From Vibrio sp. VB16 (GTDB taxonomy: Bacteria > Pseudomonadota > Gammaproteobacteria > Enterobacterales > Vibrionaceae), in assembly GCF_015594925.2 (NCBI RefSeq), contig NZ_CP087591.1:558001-622000 (forward strand): DNA of 64,000 bases, written 5' to 3'. The notes beneath the pieces were generated by a model. It saw only the letters and a program-made list of their open reading frames with translations, was not told the DNA's origin and made no database searches. Shown here in pieces: positions 52,870 through 62,304 of the stretch (positions are counted from its first letter, which is position 1; each line of letters opens with the position of its first letter). The translations under genes and the position numbers were made by a program.

Positions 52870-53100
52870 TTATGCGGCCTCTACATTCACCATTTTTCTT
52901 TTAACGATGTCATTACACGCTTGGTGCACGGTAGTCAGATCTTTCAAGTAAATCCGAGCGGCCGGATCTATTTTTTGCCCATCTATCTTAATTAACACTT
53001 TCTGAAATTCATTTGAGCAATGAGAGATGGTATTCAAATTTTCAATTCGATTGGCAATTCGATAAAGTTTGAGTAGGTTGCTTAATTTATGGCTTAGCAT
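52870..53100 (-). CDS. Hypothetical protein
   Basis: This is a 76-aa helical, charged protein without signal or membrane segment. I do not recognise it. The frame extends to 53148, but the ATG at 53100 is taken as start. No clear ribosome site was seen. It stands alone. Confidence 0.45.
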   Translation of the reverse strand: MLSHKLSNLLKLYRIANRIENLNTISHCSNEFQKVLIKIDGQKIDPAARIYLKDLTTVHQACNDIVKRKMVNVEAA

Positions 53101-53640
53101 CGACGTTCTCCACGCCATTCTCAAATTCCATGTCCTGAGAGATAGCAAAATGTACAGAAAATTATGTTGCGACCATATCCATAGAAGCAGTTATTATTCT
53201 AGAGTACTGTTAAAACTGTTTGATTTTATCAAAAAACACACACCCGTATGGCGTACTAATACTCAATATCCTCTACTCATGGTCTGAATGCATTAATATT
53301 CTAAAATCAAGCTGTATTTACGCAACGAAGATCACGTAAATAATATGTATCCCCGTGTTTTGTGCATGATTATTTGATCAATATCACTCTAAATTTACGT
53401 CTATAGAAAAATACGAGCTCGATACGAAATCATGGTGTAACGAAGAAAGGCGCAAGTTTTGCGAATTTAAAGGGGCTACTTAGTTTACGTTTTAAAATTG
53501 GAGTAGCTCAAAGCACCTAAATGAGCCAATTAAGAAGATAAGCACTCATGTCTGGTTAAAATCAAAAACTGTGATAACTTTACATTGATTACGAACCAAA
53601 GTTATTTACCTTACGATAAAGGTCATAACAGGGAGATTAA
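53101..53640. other. Intergenic region (540 bp)
   Basis: AT-rich, no supportable gene, no RNA gene recognised. Short similar phrases (CTCAAAGCAC near 53511 and 55011) occur here and in the terminator of the 48-aa gene. An AGGGAG ribosome site precedes the DUF1496 gene at the right end. Confidence 0.45.
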
Positions 53641-53931
53641 ATGAATAAACATTGGTTAATGTTAGGTCTACTATCGACAGTTGGTTATGCAAATACAATT
53701 TCTACTCCTGGTAAAGCCATCATTGTGGGGAGTAGTAACAATGCAATAGCTAAACGAGTCTGCTATTACCAAGACAAAGCATACTCGCTTGGTGCGGTTT
53801 TGCAGGTTGGAGAAAACGACATGATATGTAGTGAAGAAAACGCTCGTGAATCAAATGGGCCATTAAGATGGTTTCCATTGGGTCAAGAGCGTTCAGAGAT
53901 CTCAAATAAACCTAGTTACAAAGTAGATTAA
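53641..53931 (+). CDS. DUF1496 secreted protein
   Basis: This 96-aa protein has a signal peptide (about 1-18) and a C-terminal DUF1496 motif (RVCYYQDKAYSLGAVLQVGE and the later MICSE, RWFPL). The two conserved cysteines (about 41 and 63) probably form a disulfide in the periplasm. Function unknown. Its stop overlaps the convergent GST gene stop by 4 nt. Confidence 0.85.
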   Translation: MNKHWLMLGLLSTVGYANTISTPGKAIIVGSSNNAIAKRVCYYQDKAYSLGAVLQVGENDMICSEENARESNGPLRWFPLGQERSEISNKPSYKVD

Positions 53932-54557
53932 GCCGCACTTTCATCGTACTGTTGCTCTAAAGTAGCGGCTCTCTGCGCGGCAGGCATTTCATTTAACGCA
54001 GCAAGATATTCTGACAGCTTAGGATAGTCACCAAGGAAACCTAATCCCGCCGCCATTTCTACAATAAATGACATTAATATATCTGCAGCCGTAAATTGGT
54101 CGCCAACTAACCAAGTATTATGAGATAAGTGCGTATCCATATAACCCAGAATGAGTTTAATCTCATTTTGACTATAATCAGAAACAAACCGTGTTTCTGA
54201 ACCATCAACTTTCAAGAAATAATGCATTAACAGAGGCAACGCTGCCGAACTCTCTGCAAAATGCAGCCATTGCAAATAAAGCGGGTATTCTTCGGATCCA
54301 TGAGCAGGAACCAATGTTTCGCTTGCGAAGCGTTGTGCTAAATATTCCGTGATGGCTCCTGATTCAGCCAAGACCTTACCGTCTTCTTCGATCACCGGAG
54401 ATTTACCCAGAGGGTGCACCGCACGCAGTTCAGGTGGCGCAAGTTGAGTGACTGTATCTCTTTGATACGCCTTGATTTCATAAGGTACTTTTAGTTCTTC
54501 TAATAGCCATATAATTCTTTTTGAACGTGATCTAACTAAGTGGTGTAAAGTAATCAT
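53928..54557 (-). CDS. Glutathione S-transferase
   Basis: This is a 209-aa cytosolic GST with an N-terminal thioredoxin-like domain (LHHLVRSRSKRIIWLLEELK, SPVIEEDGKVLAESGAI with the glutathione-binding Glu-Ser) and an all-helical C-terminal domain (WLVGDQFTAADILMSF). The substrate is unknown. It is convergent with the DUF1496 gene. Confidence 0.92.
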   Translation of the reverse strand: MITLHHLVRSRSKRIIWLLEELKVPYEIKAYQRDTVTQLAPPELRAVHPLGKSPVIEEDGKVLAESGAITEYLAQRFASETLVPAHGSEEYPLYLQWLHFAESSAALPLLMHYFLKVDGSETRFVSDYSQNEIKLILGYMDTHLSHNTWLVGDQFTAADILMSFIVEMAAGLGFLGDYPKLSEYLAALNEMPAAQRAATLEQQYDESAA

Positions 54558-54851
54558 GGAATCCTCGGTATTTCTTTATGTTTTATTTTATATGCATATT
54601 GTCCACTATTAATAATGTAGTCAAGCTCAACTCCACACTTTTGGTAACTTCAGATCAAAATCATTTTATCGAAACATACTATTAATATTTTATTAACATA
54701 TTGTTTTTAAAGAATTAAAATCACCTGACCAAACTCATTTCGTAAGCGACAAGTCATTATTGTAATTTAATTACCAACTAAAGGTTGACGTAGGTCACAT
54801 AAATGCCGATAATGTGACCGTCATCTGATAATCAATAACAAGGAAAACGAC

Positions 54852-54998
54852 ATGAGCTCAATATTAACTTCACAAATCGAAGCACCAAAAGTAAGCAACA
54901 AAATAGTATCTGTATTACATGAGATTGCAGCTATTTTCACTATGTTTGCTGTGACTTCTACCATTGTATTATTAACAAGCCTAACTTGGATTGCTTAA
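54852..54998 (+). CDS. Small 48-aa membrane protein
   Basis: A short gene with an AAGGAAAA ribosome site 6 nt before the ATG and a terminator hairpin just after the stop. The protein starts MSSILTSQIEAPKVSNKI and has one transmembrane helix near residues 25-46 (IAAIFTMFAVTSTIVLLTSL). I do not recognise the family. A ribosome site, coherent hydrophobic profile and own terminator support a real gene. Confidence 0.65.
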   Translation: MSSILTSQIEAPKVSNKIVSVLHEIAAIFTMFAVTSTIVLLTSLTWIA

Positions 54999-55001
54999 GC
55001 T

Positions 55002-55026
55002 ACTAAGGTGCTCAAAGCACTTTAGT
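55002..55026 (+). terminator. Terminator of the 48-aa gene
   Basis: ACTAAGGTGCT pairs with AGCACTTTAGT (one G-T pair) around a CAA loop, followed by TGTTT, 4 bp after the stop codon. Confidence 0.8.
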
Positions 55027-55361
55027 TGTTTAAATCGGTTGAACACAAAAGGCGTTCTTATTGTCCAAGAAGTGATCACAACTCCAAATTTGTAGTTGTG
55101 TATGAATGGCTCTATTCTCACATGGATAGGGTGATAAACAAATAATTCACACTGTAATTAAGTTACGTTTTTATGTCTTTGACTAGTAGTTAACTGTCTT
55201 CACAAAATTAAAATTCAAACACCCTTACAAACCCTTATTTATAAGCCGCACCATACTCGCCATTCTATTTTTTATTTTTCTATACTTATGCTATTTTTGG
55301 TATACAGATATTTTGATAAAGTCGTCTATCGAAATAAAAATAAATATCTCGGGAATGTCGA
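55027..55361. other. Intergenic region before the ParA-like gene (335 bp)
   Basis: AT-rich. It holds one hairpin (CACAACT at 55077-55083 with AGTTGTG at 55094-55100) but no gene, parS-like repeat array or iteron cluster. Confidence 0.45.
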
Positions 55362-56117
55362 ATGCTTCGAAAAAAAATCAGCATTACACATGCGAAATCA
55401 AAAAAAATACTCGTGCTAAATCTAAAAGGTGGCGTTGGCAAGTCAACTTTTACGGTGAATCTCGCTTCAAAATTATGTATGGCTCAGCATTGTGTTGAAA
55501 TCATTGATAGTGATAAACAGAGTTCTTCCCATTCTTGGGCAAAAGAGATAAAACAGATTGAATCTCAGCAATTAAATATTAGTTTCCGCAGTTATTCAGA
55601 TATTGCTTCATCAATAAAGGTAGATAGAAATTGCGACTTTACTCTCATTGACTCACCCGCTAACTTTGATGATAACCATATAAAAAAATATTTAATGCTA
55701 GCAGATTATGTGGTTGTTCCTATTCAACCTTCACCAATCGATCTCCATGCCACTCTTCCCCTTATTGAAAAAATATTGAAAAATCTGGCTTTAATCAAGA
55801 AAGAAGTCAAGGTGGGCTTCGTAATTAATCGTTGCACCGAAGGTAACCCTCAGGTTGAACAGGTCAGGAGTCTACTTGATCATTTTCGACAATATCAAAC
55901 CTTGGGTCTAATGAGCGACTCCTATCTTTATCAAGAACCATTTCAGAAGAAGACCATCTTGGATGTCGATTTAGATACACCACTTTGGAGAGAGGTTTTT
56001 AATTGGCTTCAAATAGAATTAACGGACAAAAAAGTAACGCCCCTGACCATTAAATCGCATTCACAGACAAACAATAACGTTAGATATTCTAATCTGTTGT
56101 CGTTCCGAAACTGGTAG
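55362..56117 (+). CDS. Orphan ParA-like ATPase
   Basis: This is a 251-aa ParA/MinD-superfamily ATPase. The deviant Walker A motif KGGVGKST is at 22-29 with both signature lysines. EIIDSDKQSSSHSW (switch I) and FTLIDSPANF (Walker B) follow. A ParB or other partner gene is absent on either side. It may position a cellular cargo or be a remnant of a plasmid/mobile partition system. It is followed by a bidirectional hairpin shared with dhaM. Confidence 0.85.
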   Translation: MLRKKISITHAKSKKILVLNLKGGVGKSTFTVNLASKLCMAQHCVEIIDSDKQSSSHSWAKEIKQIESQQLNISFRSYSDIASSIKVDRNCDFTLIDSPANFDDNHIKKYLMLADYVVVPIQPSPIDLHATLPLIEKILKNLALIKKEVKVGFVINRCTEGNPQVEQVRSLLDHFRQYQTLGLMSDSYLYQEPFQKKTILDVDLDTPLWREVFNWLQIELTDKKVTPLTIKSHSQTNNNVRYSNLLSFRNW

Positions 56118-56142
56118 CTTACCATTCACAATGAATAAAAAA

Positions 56143-56176
56143 AAACGGACTTAGCGTTCAACTAAATCCGTTTTCT
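56143..56176. terminator. Bidirectional terminator between the ParA-like gene and dhaM
   Basis: AAAACGGActTAG pairs with CTAaaTCCGTTTT around a 7-nt loop. A-rich sequence on the left gives a T-run on the minus strand. Confidence 0.8.
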
Positions 56177-56192
56177 GTTTCGTTACTTACAC

Positions 56193-58592
56193 TTACTGAT
56201 AGCTGATTTCACGAACTTTAGCTTTCACATTAGGAATAAGTGACGAGCTCGCACTTAACTTATGTACACCCAACTTAATCAATAACTCAGACATTTCAGT
56301 ATCCCCAGCCATCTCACCACACATGCTAACTGGAATACCATTTGCTTTGGCGGCAATACAGGTCATTTGAATTGCTGAAATTACAGCTGATTTTTTATAA
56401 TCGACTAAATCAGAAACAGCTGTATTTCCACGGTCAGCGGCCATAACGTATTGAGTTAAGTCATTGGTACCGATACTGAAAAAATCCGCCTCTTTAGCAA
56501 GTTCGTCCGCATTAAGTACCGCTGCTGGCACCTCAATCATAATACCCACTTTCATTGGGTATAGGATTTCCGGCAGATTCAATTCATCACGACAATCTGC
56601 AATAAGTGACTTAACCGCTTGAAGTTCTTCTACTTCCGCTATCATTGGAATCATTAATTGAACGTTCGTGTTATCTTTCGCTGCACGCAATACCGCTTTT
56701 AACTGCGGTTTGAACAGTTCGCTATCCGTCAAACACAAACGAACACCTCGTAACCCTAGGAATGGGTTCTCTTCTTGAGCCATATGATAGGAAGGCAAGG
56801 GTTTGTCTCCGCCAACATCTAAACTACGAATAGTTAATGGTCGATGCTCCAAAGCAACCGCTATATCACGATAGATTTCATATTGTTCTTCTTCAGTAGG
56901 CAATGTTTTGCTCGACTGAAATACAAACTCTGTGCGAAGTAGTCCAACACCTTCCGCTCCTGACGCTAGCGCTGCCTTCACATCTTGCAGCCCACCGATA
57001 TTCGCGTGAACATCAACTTTTAATCCATCGACTGTGATAGCAGGTTTCGACGCCTGTTCTTTCTTAGCAACGGTATCGGCGATCCAAGCATTACGTTCTT
57101 CAATTAGAAATGAAGCCTTCTCTGCATCTGGTGAAAGCCATAAATGACCGCGTTTTCCATCAAGAATAACCTCTTGTCCACTGATGGTGGAAGTAAGAAT
57201 TCCTTCTGCTTTCACGATGCAGGGAATACCCATTGCACGAGCTATAATTGCGCTGTGCGAAGTCCTGCCACCTGCCTCAAGACAGATACCAACAACCTTC
57301 GTCGGATCAAGCTGTGCAGTCTGGGCTGGCGACAAGTCACTTGCGACAATAATGCAATTGTCCACTAGTTCAATGGTCTCCGCTTCTGCACCGTCAAACG
57401 AATACATTGTCTGCTTTGCGACATCCCATACATCCGCTTCGCGCTCGCGCATGTACTCACTTTCAGACTGAGCATATTCTGCCGCTTGTATCGTCATCAC
57501 TTTCATCAGAGCCGCTTCAGCGATGCTCCCTAACTTAATCTCTTCTTGAACCATCTCTAACAGTTCAGGATCCGTGATCATCATGCCATGAGCACCAAAA
57601 ATATCGGCATGCGCTTTACCAAGTGTTTTCTCTGCGTCTTCTTCTTGTTTCTTGAGTGATGCAGACACGCTTGCCACGGCTTGAGCGAACCTAGCTAGTT
57701 CATCCGCTTCAGATGTGAAGTCACGTTGCGGTATTTCAGGCATTGCACTTTCACGACCAAGAATCTGACCAATTGCAATCCCGTCGCATACGGAAATACC
57801 AGAGATAGCACCGTCAACTTTTGCCACTGTTGGTTTGTCTTCGTCTAGCGCAACGACTTTCATCTGCGCAATAGACTCGCCAAAATGGCTATTTGCGAGT
57901 GCTTCAAATGAGGTTATCGCTTTTTCGGCATCGTTACCTGACGCCAGAATTCGAATATTATCGTTACGTTTGACACCAAGTTTCGCGATGGAATTGAGGC
58001 TCTTCGCATTCACTTTCTTATCTGCTTTTTCTAATAGAATATTAGCGTCAAACTTTGCCAATAAGCCCACAATGGCCGCCGCTGGGCGTGCATGTAAACC
58101 ATGTGGATTCAATACCGTCCAACAAAACTCGAGAGCGTCTTCTGATACTTCAACATCTGTCGCAGATGAGATATTTTGTTCCACCTCACCTAAATGTTCA
58201 CGTTTCGCAGATAAAGAACCTGCCGCTTCTTCCAATACTGCCGACATTGGCAAGTCCGCCGATGCTGCCACTGACGCTGCCATCGTACCCTCAACAATCG
58301 GAGCGGAACACAGAGCAATATTCGGCACCATATCAGGGTCAATTAGCTCTAATGCTGTTTCTGTGCTCAAAAGGGCTGACCCCATATCCATCATCACCAC
58401 AACGCCGCTATCGTCGTACACCTCTTCGATAGCCATCATGATACGAATAGTATCAGTACCTATCGGATTCTCAGGGTCGTCAATACCGCCAGCCGCCGCT
58501 ATTTTGCAACGACCTTGAGTCATTTGATTTGCTAGCTCAACAACACCGTTCGCGAGCAATTCGCTGTGTGATACAACAACGATACCTACCAT
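56193..58592 (-). CDS. dhaM: Dihydroxyacetone kinase phosphotransfer protein DhaM, with full Enzyme I
   Basis: This is a 799-aa cytoplasmic PTS fusion. EIIA-Dha domain (about 1-135, phosphorylatable His9 in VVSHS), HPr domain (about 155-245, His167 in PHGLHARPA) and a complete Enzyme I (about 265-799) with His446 in GGRTSHSAII, GVGLLRTEFVF, SIGTNDLTQYVMAADRGN and the MCGEMAGD catalytic Cys. E. coli DhaM has only a truncated EI (472 aa). Here the protein could take phosphate from PEP directly. It is the last gene of dhaK-dhaL-dhaM. Confidence 0.93.
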   Translation of the reverse strand: MVGIVVVSHSELLANGVVELANQMTQGRCKIAAAGGIDDPENPIGTDTIRIMMAIEEVYDDSGVVVMMDMGSALLSTETALELIDPDMVPNIALCSAPIVEGTMAASVAASADLPMSAVLEEAAGSLSAKREHLGEVEQNISSATDVEVSEDALEFCWTVLNPHGLHARPAAAIVGLLAKFDANILLEKADKKVNAKSLNSIAKLGVKRNDNIRILASGNDAEKAITSFEALANSHFGESIAQMKVVALDEDKPTVAKVDGAISGISVCDGIAIGQILGRESAMPEIPQRDFTSEADELARFAQAVASVSASLKKQEEDAEKTLGKAHADIFGAHGMMITDPELLEMVQEEIKLGSIAEAALMKVMTIQAAEYAQSESEYMREREADVWDVAKQTMYSFDGAEAETIELVDNCIIVASDLSPAQTAQLDPTKVVGICLEAGGRTSHSAIIARAMGIPCIVKAEGILTSTISGQEVILDGKRGHLWLSPDAEKASFLIEERNAWIADTVAKKEQASKPAITVDGLKVDVHANIGGLQDVKAALASGAEGVGLLRTEFVFQSSKTLPTEEEQYEIYRDIAVALEHRPLTIRSLDVGGDKPLPSYHMAQEENPFLGLRGVRLCLTDSELFKPQLKAVLRAAKDNTNVQLMIPMIAEVEELQAVKSLIADCRDELNLPEILYPMKVGIMIEVPAAVLNADELAKEADFFSIGTNDLTQYVMAADRGNTAVSDLVDYKKSAVISAIQMTCIAAKANGIPVSMCGEMAGDTEMSELLIKLGVHKLSASSSLIPNVKAKVREISYQ

Positions 58593-58595
58593 TAT

Positions 58596-59234
58596 TTATG
58601 CCTCATTGACGACTTTATTTAGCGTTTCAATCATCAACTTAGTCGATGTTGCTCCTGGATCTGGGTGGCCAATACTCCGTTCACCCAAGTAGCTTGCACG
58701 ACCTTTTTTGGCTTGCATAGGGATTGTTTTTTCAACGCCCTTAACAGCGGCATCAGCCATACTGGTGAGTGCACCACCAACTTTCGCCCCCGTTTCAGAC
58801 GCAATTTTTCCCGCCGTGATGATTTCCCACCATGCATCGCACATCGTTTTGTCACCAGGATTTGCTTTACCACGGCCAACAACACCATCGACACCAGCTT
58901 GAAGTGCTTCAATAAATTCGGCTAATGTTAAGCTCTCTTTACCAGCAGACTTTGTCGCTGCACGGATGAAAAACGTGCCATAAAGAGGACCTGAAGCGCC
59001 ACCTACTTTAGAAAGAAGCGACATACCAGTGGTCTTGAAAATTGTCGCTAGATCTTTATCAGCAACCGCTGGAAGTTTAGCCGCAACTTCACCAAATCCT
59101 CGTTCCATATTTAGGCCATGATCTGCATCTCCAATAGCGGCATCCAGTTCAGTTAACATGTCACGGTTTTCAGAATAGATACCGCTACAATTTGTTAGCC
59201 AAGTAACGATTTGTGCTTTAGTGATCTCAGACAT
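58596..59234 (-). CDS. dhaL: Dihydroxyacetone kinase ADP-binding subunit DhaL
   Basis: This 212-aa protein carries ADP as a permanently bound phosphoryl carrier between DhaM and DhaK. IGDADHGLNMERGFGEV near 27-43 holds the Asp residues that bind Mg-ADP, and GGASGPLYGTFF near 78 is typical. The ATG at 59234 is 1 nt after the dhaK stop, so the genes are coupled. Confidence 0.94.
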   Translation of the reverse strand: MSEITKAQIVTWLTNCSGIYSENRDMLTELDAAIGDADHGLNMERGFGEVAAKLPAVADKDLATIFKTTGMSLLSKVGGASGPLYGTFFIRAATKSAGKESLTLAEFIEALQAGVDGVVGRGKANPGDKTMCDAWWEIITAGKIASETGAKVGGALTSMADAAVKGVEKTIPMQAKKGRASYLGERSIGHPDPGATSTKLMIETLNKVVNEA

Positions 59235-59235
59235 A

Positions 59236-60300
59236 TTAACAACCCCAACGTAGTGAAGGAGCATCGACCGGAGCGTCCCATAATTCTAATGTTTCAGCAT
59301 CTGCTTTCATCAATGTAATTGAGAAGCCTTCCATATTTAGAGAAGTACAATAGTTACCCACTAAAGTGCGAGCGACTGTAAAGCCTGCCGCTTCTAACTC
59401 TGTGTGAACCTTACGATAAGCACCGAATAGTTCAGATTCCGGCGTACCACCAAGGCCATTAACGAGCACGATTAAGTCATCACCTTTTTTATAGGCTTCT
59501 GTTGATTGCACTGTTTCTATCCAGTCACCGTTTTCACGATCCCACGTTTTTAGCGTGCGAGAATATGTGTCTGACGCGAGAAGCTCTTCAAGCATCTCTG
59601 TTGTCGTTGTATCAACATCTTTGTATGTGCGACGTTCAATGCCTGGCTCACCATGGATACCCACACCAAATTCAATTTCATCATCAGCAAGTATAAAAGA
59701 AGGCTTACCATTTGCTGGCACAATACAAGCAGACAGGGCGACGCCAAATGAACGAGCACGATTATTAAGACGGGTAGCTAACGCTTCGCAATATGAAATA
59801 TCTTTACCTGCTTCCGCCGCCGCGCCGACAATTTTTTCAATCAGTACCGTTGCAGCAACACCACGACGACCCGCAGTATATAGCGAATCTTTTACGGCCA
59901 CGTCGTCATCAATGACAACCGAACCAACTTTAATTCCTTCCATATGGAGCATTTCAACTGCCATTTCAAAATTAAGAATGTCACCTGTGTAGTTTTTGAC
60001 GAAATAAAGCACGCCTTCTTCATTGGGAATCGCTTTACCACACTCCATCATTTGATCTGGAGTTGGAGAGGTAAAAACCGCACCGGGACAAGCAGCTGTC
60101 AGCATACCTTTACCAATAAACCCTGCATGTAGCGGTTCATGACCGCTGCCACCGCCAGAGACCAAAGATACTTTTCCTTGGCTTTTTTCATGGTAAATAA
60201 AGTAAGGATCCGTCACGAGTTTAAGCGCGGGATTCGCAAGGACAAGGCCTTCTACTTGCTCAGTCACTACGTTTTCTACTGTATTAATTAATTTTTTCAT
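59236..60300 (-). CDS. dhaK: Dihydroxyacetone kinase substrate-binding subunit DhaK
   Basis: This is a 354-aa subunit that binds dihydroxyacetone covalently through His216 (GVGIHGEPGIE; His218 in E. coli) and has His54 in GGGSGHEPLHAGFIGKG. The product is dihydroxyacetone phosphate. The frame extends to 60348, but the ATG at 60300 gives the family N-terminus. First gene of dhaKLM, divergent from gldA, which supplies dihydroxyacetone from glycerol. Confidence 0.95.
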   Translation of the reverse strand: MKKLINTVENVVTEQVEGLVLANPALKLVTDPYFIYHEKSQGKVSLVSGGGSGHEPLHAGFIGKGMLTAACPGAVFTSPTPDQMMECGKAIPNEEGVLYFVKNYTGDILNFEMAVEMLHMEGIKVGSVVIDDDVAVKDSLYTAGRRGVAATVLIEKIVGAAAEAGKDISYCEALATRLNNRARSFGVALSACIVPANGKPSFILADDEIEFGVGIHGEPGIERRTYKDVDTTTTEMLEELLASDTYSRTLKTWDRENGDWIETVQSTEAYKKGDDLIVLVNGLGGTPESELFGAYRKVHTELEAAGFTVARTLVGNYCTSLNMEGFSITLMKADAETLELWDAPVDAPSLRWGC

Positions 60301-60420
60301 CACATTCACTTCACTGATTGTTGGATAAATTTGTGCACATATGGGCAATAAGGATAAATATTACATTACGCGCTAGACTATGTCAGAAATTGTAATATTT
60401 CCAACAATGAAAACGTTTAA

Positions 60421-60436
60421 CGTGAGATAACTCAAA
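60421..60436. promoter_or_regulatory. Candidate CRP site in the dhaK/gldA divergent region
   Basis: CGTGA-GATAAC-TCAAA, against TGTGA-N6-TCACA (two mismatches). CRP control of glycerol/dihydroxyacetone genes would be expected. The remainder of the 263-bp region has no other signal I could assign. Confidence 0.4.
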
Positions 60437-60563
60437 ATCAAACAAACAAAAACATACAAAAAATCACAAAATGCGTGATGGATCACTGTTGATAATACAA
60501 AATATTGTTTTCATAGCGAAGTGAACATTACCCCCCTACCCAAATTTCAAAGAGGTCTCTAAA

Positions 60564-61649
60564 ATGGACAAAATCATTATCTCACCAAGCAAATATATTC
60601 AGGGCGCAAACGTACTAGAAAGTATTGGTGACTATGTCAAACCACTAGGTACGAAGGTTCTTGCTATTGCCGATGGTTTTGTAACTGGTCTAGTCGGTAC
60701 AACCGTAACGAAAAGCTGTGAAGAAGCGGGAATTGAACTAAGCATGGCTGAATTTGTAGGTGAATGTAGCCGTCCTGAAATTGAACGTTTAATGGAAATC
60801 GCAAACGAAAAAGGTGTCGATGTCGTTGTTGGTATTGGCGGTGGTAAAACACTTGATACGGCTAAATCTATCGCGTTCTATTTGAAGAAAACGGTTGTAA
60901 TCGTTCCGACTATCGCATCAACAGATGCACCAACAAGTGCACTCGCTGTTATCTATACGCCTGAAGGTGAATTTTCAGAATACTTAATGATTCCAACTAA
61001 CCCTAATATGGTTATTATGGACACTCAAATTATTGCTGGTGCACCAACTCGTTTACTTGTGTCAGGTATGGGTGATGCACTTTCAACCTACTTTGAAGCA
61101 CGTGCAAATGGTATCTCTGGTAAGTCAACAATGGCTGGGGGAGCACCAACACGCGCAGCTCAAGCATTGGCAAAGCTTTGCTATGAAACATTGATTGAAG
61201 ATGGTCTTAAAGCAAAAATCGCTTGTGATCAAAACCTCTCTAACATCGCCGTTGAAAACATTATTGAGGCAAATACTTATCTATCAGGTATTGGCTTTGA
61301 AAGTTCAGGCCTTGCGGCTGCGCATGCTATTCACAACGGCTTAACAAAACTAGAAGAGTGTCATCACCTATACCACGGTGAAAAAGTGGCGTTTGGTACT
61401 CTAACTCAATTAGTGTTGGAAAATGCAGCAATGGCTGAAATCACTGAAGTATTGGATTTTTGTAAATCGGTAGGCCTACCGACAAATCTAAAAGATATGG
61501 GCGTAACTGAAATCAATCGCGATAAGCTTATGGAAGTAGCTGAGGCTTCTTGTGCAGAAGGTGAAACTATTCACAACATGCCATTTGAAGTGACTCCAGC
61601 GTTAGTATTAGCGGCGATGCTAACGGCTAATGAGCTAGGATCTATGTAA
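60564..61649 (+). CDS. gldA: Glycerol dehydrogenase GldA
   Basis: This 361-aa NAD-dependent, Zn-containing iron-ADH-like enzyme oxidises glycerol to dihydroxyacetone. The NAD-binding GIGGGKTLDTAK is near 90. Metal ligands are the Asp in SGMGDALSTYFEA near 170 and the His residues of AAAHAIHNGL and CHHLYHGEKVAFG. It is divergent from dhaKLM, so the pair forms the fermentative glycerol route via DHA. A terminator follows at 61731. Confidence 0.96.
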   Translation: MDKIIISPSKYIQGANVLESIGDYVKPLGTKVLAIADGFVTGLVGTTVTKSCEEAGIELSMAEFVGECSRPEIERLMEIANEKGVDVVVGIGGGKTLDTAKSIAFYLKKTVVIVPTIASTDAPTSALAVIYTPEGEFSEYLMIPTNPNMVIMDTQIIAGAPTRLLVSGMGDALSTYFEARANGISGKSTMAGGAPTRAAQALAKLCYETLIEDGLKAKIACDQNLSNIAVENIIEANTYLSGIGFESSGLAAAHAIHNGLTKLEECHHLYHGEKVAFGTLTQLVLENAAMAEITEVLDFCKSVGLPTNLKDMGVTEINRDKLMEVAEASCAEGETIHNMPFEVTPALVLAAMLTANELGSM

Positions 61650-61730
61650 TCAATCATGGGGGTTTTCCTTTATGAGTTTGAAAACATTCATGCTTAGATT
61701 TATTGTAGTATTTTAAATTGTATCTTTAAC

Positions 61731-61756
61731 CCGCCACTTTTTAGTGGCGGTTTTTT
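61731..61756 (+). terminator. Terminator of gldA
   Basis: CCGCCACT pairs with AGTGGCGG around TTTT, followed by six T. Confidence 0.93.
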
Positions 61757-61874
61757 ATATCGGTGGTCTTATACTCCAACGCCACTTAATTAAGAGCCCA
61801 AGTTAGATGCGCGAGTAGTTTGCGGTAGAATTTCAGCGCAATGGCTAAACAACAAAGCAATGGCCCACAAACAA

Positions 61875-61899
61875 AAAAGATCGCACAACGCGATCTTTT
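61875..61899 (-). terminator. Terminator of the gene at 61918
   Basis: AAAAGATCGC pairs with GCGATCTTTT around a 5-nt loop; on the minus strand a TTTTTTG run follows, 19 bp after the stop of the 83-aa gene. Confidence 0.85.
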
Positions 61900-61917
61900 A
61901 TAAAATAATTCACTCTA

Positions 61918-62169
61918 TTAGCGATTGTTTTTTGAAGCCTCCATCAATCTTTCTGCAATCTCCTGCAATGGGATTTTCAATGCTTCATCCATAATCTCTT
62001 CACTTACTCTATTTCCAGCAAATTGCATCACTAATTTTTTAAATGACTCAGGGTTTGTCGCACTATCATCACCTTCATACATAGGTGCACCACCTGATTT
62101 TACCACCTCATCTAAAGCCAATAAAATCATTCGCAACGCGTGCAAATGTTCTTTTGATTCATTACTCAT
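61918..62169 (-). CDS. Hypothetical small acidic protein
   Basis: This is an 83-aa soluble helical protein starting MSNESKEHLHALRMILLALD, with a loop GGAPMYEGDDSATNPESF and a helical end. I do not recognise the family. The ATG at 62169 is taken as start; the frame extends to 62241. It has its own terminator, which supports it as a real gene. Confidence 0.7.
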   Translation of the reverse strand: MSNESKEHLHALRMILLALDEVVKSGGAPMYEGDDSATNPESFKKLVMQFAGNRVSEEIMDEALKIPLQEIAERLMEASKNNR

Positions 62170-62304
62170 AAACGTCACTATCCTATCAGAGTATCGATAA
62201 ACAGAATTAATTCCTTGCTTCAATAATAGGAGTAATTGCAAAAAGAGGTCAATTCGTATGCGCTATAAATGTTATAGCTAACAGCCTTTTAGTATAACCT
62301 AGTA

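Noticed and set aside
57835..58518. Long plus-strand open frame (227 aa) opposite dhaM
   Set aside because: It is antisense to the strongly conserved EIIA and HPr coding region, has low-complexity Ser/Ala composition and no ribosome site; a shadow of dhaM codon usage.
59555..59992. Plus-strand open frame (145 aa) opposite dhaK
   Set aside because: Antisense to conserved DhaK sequence; no start signals.
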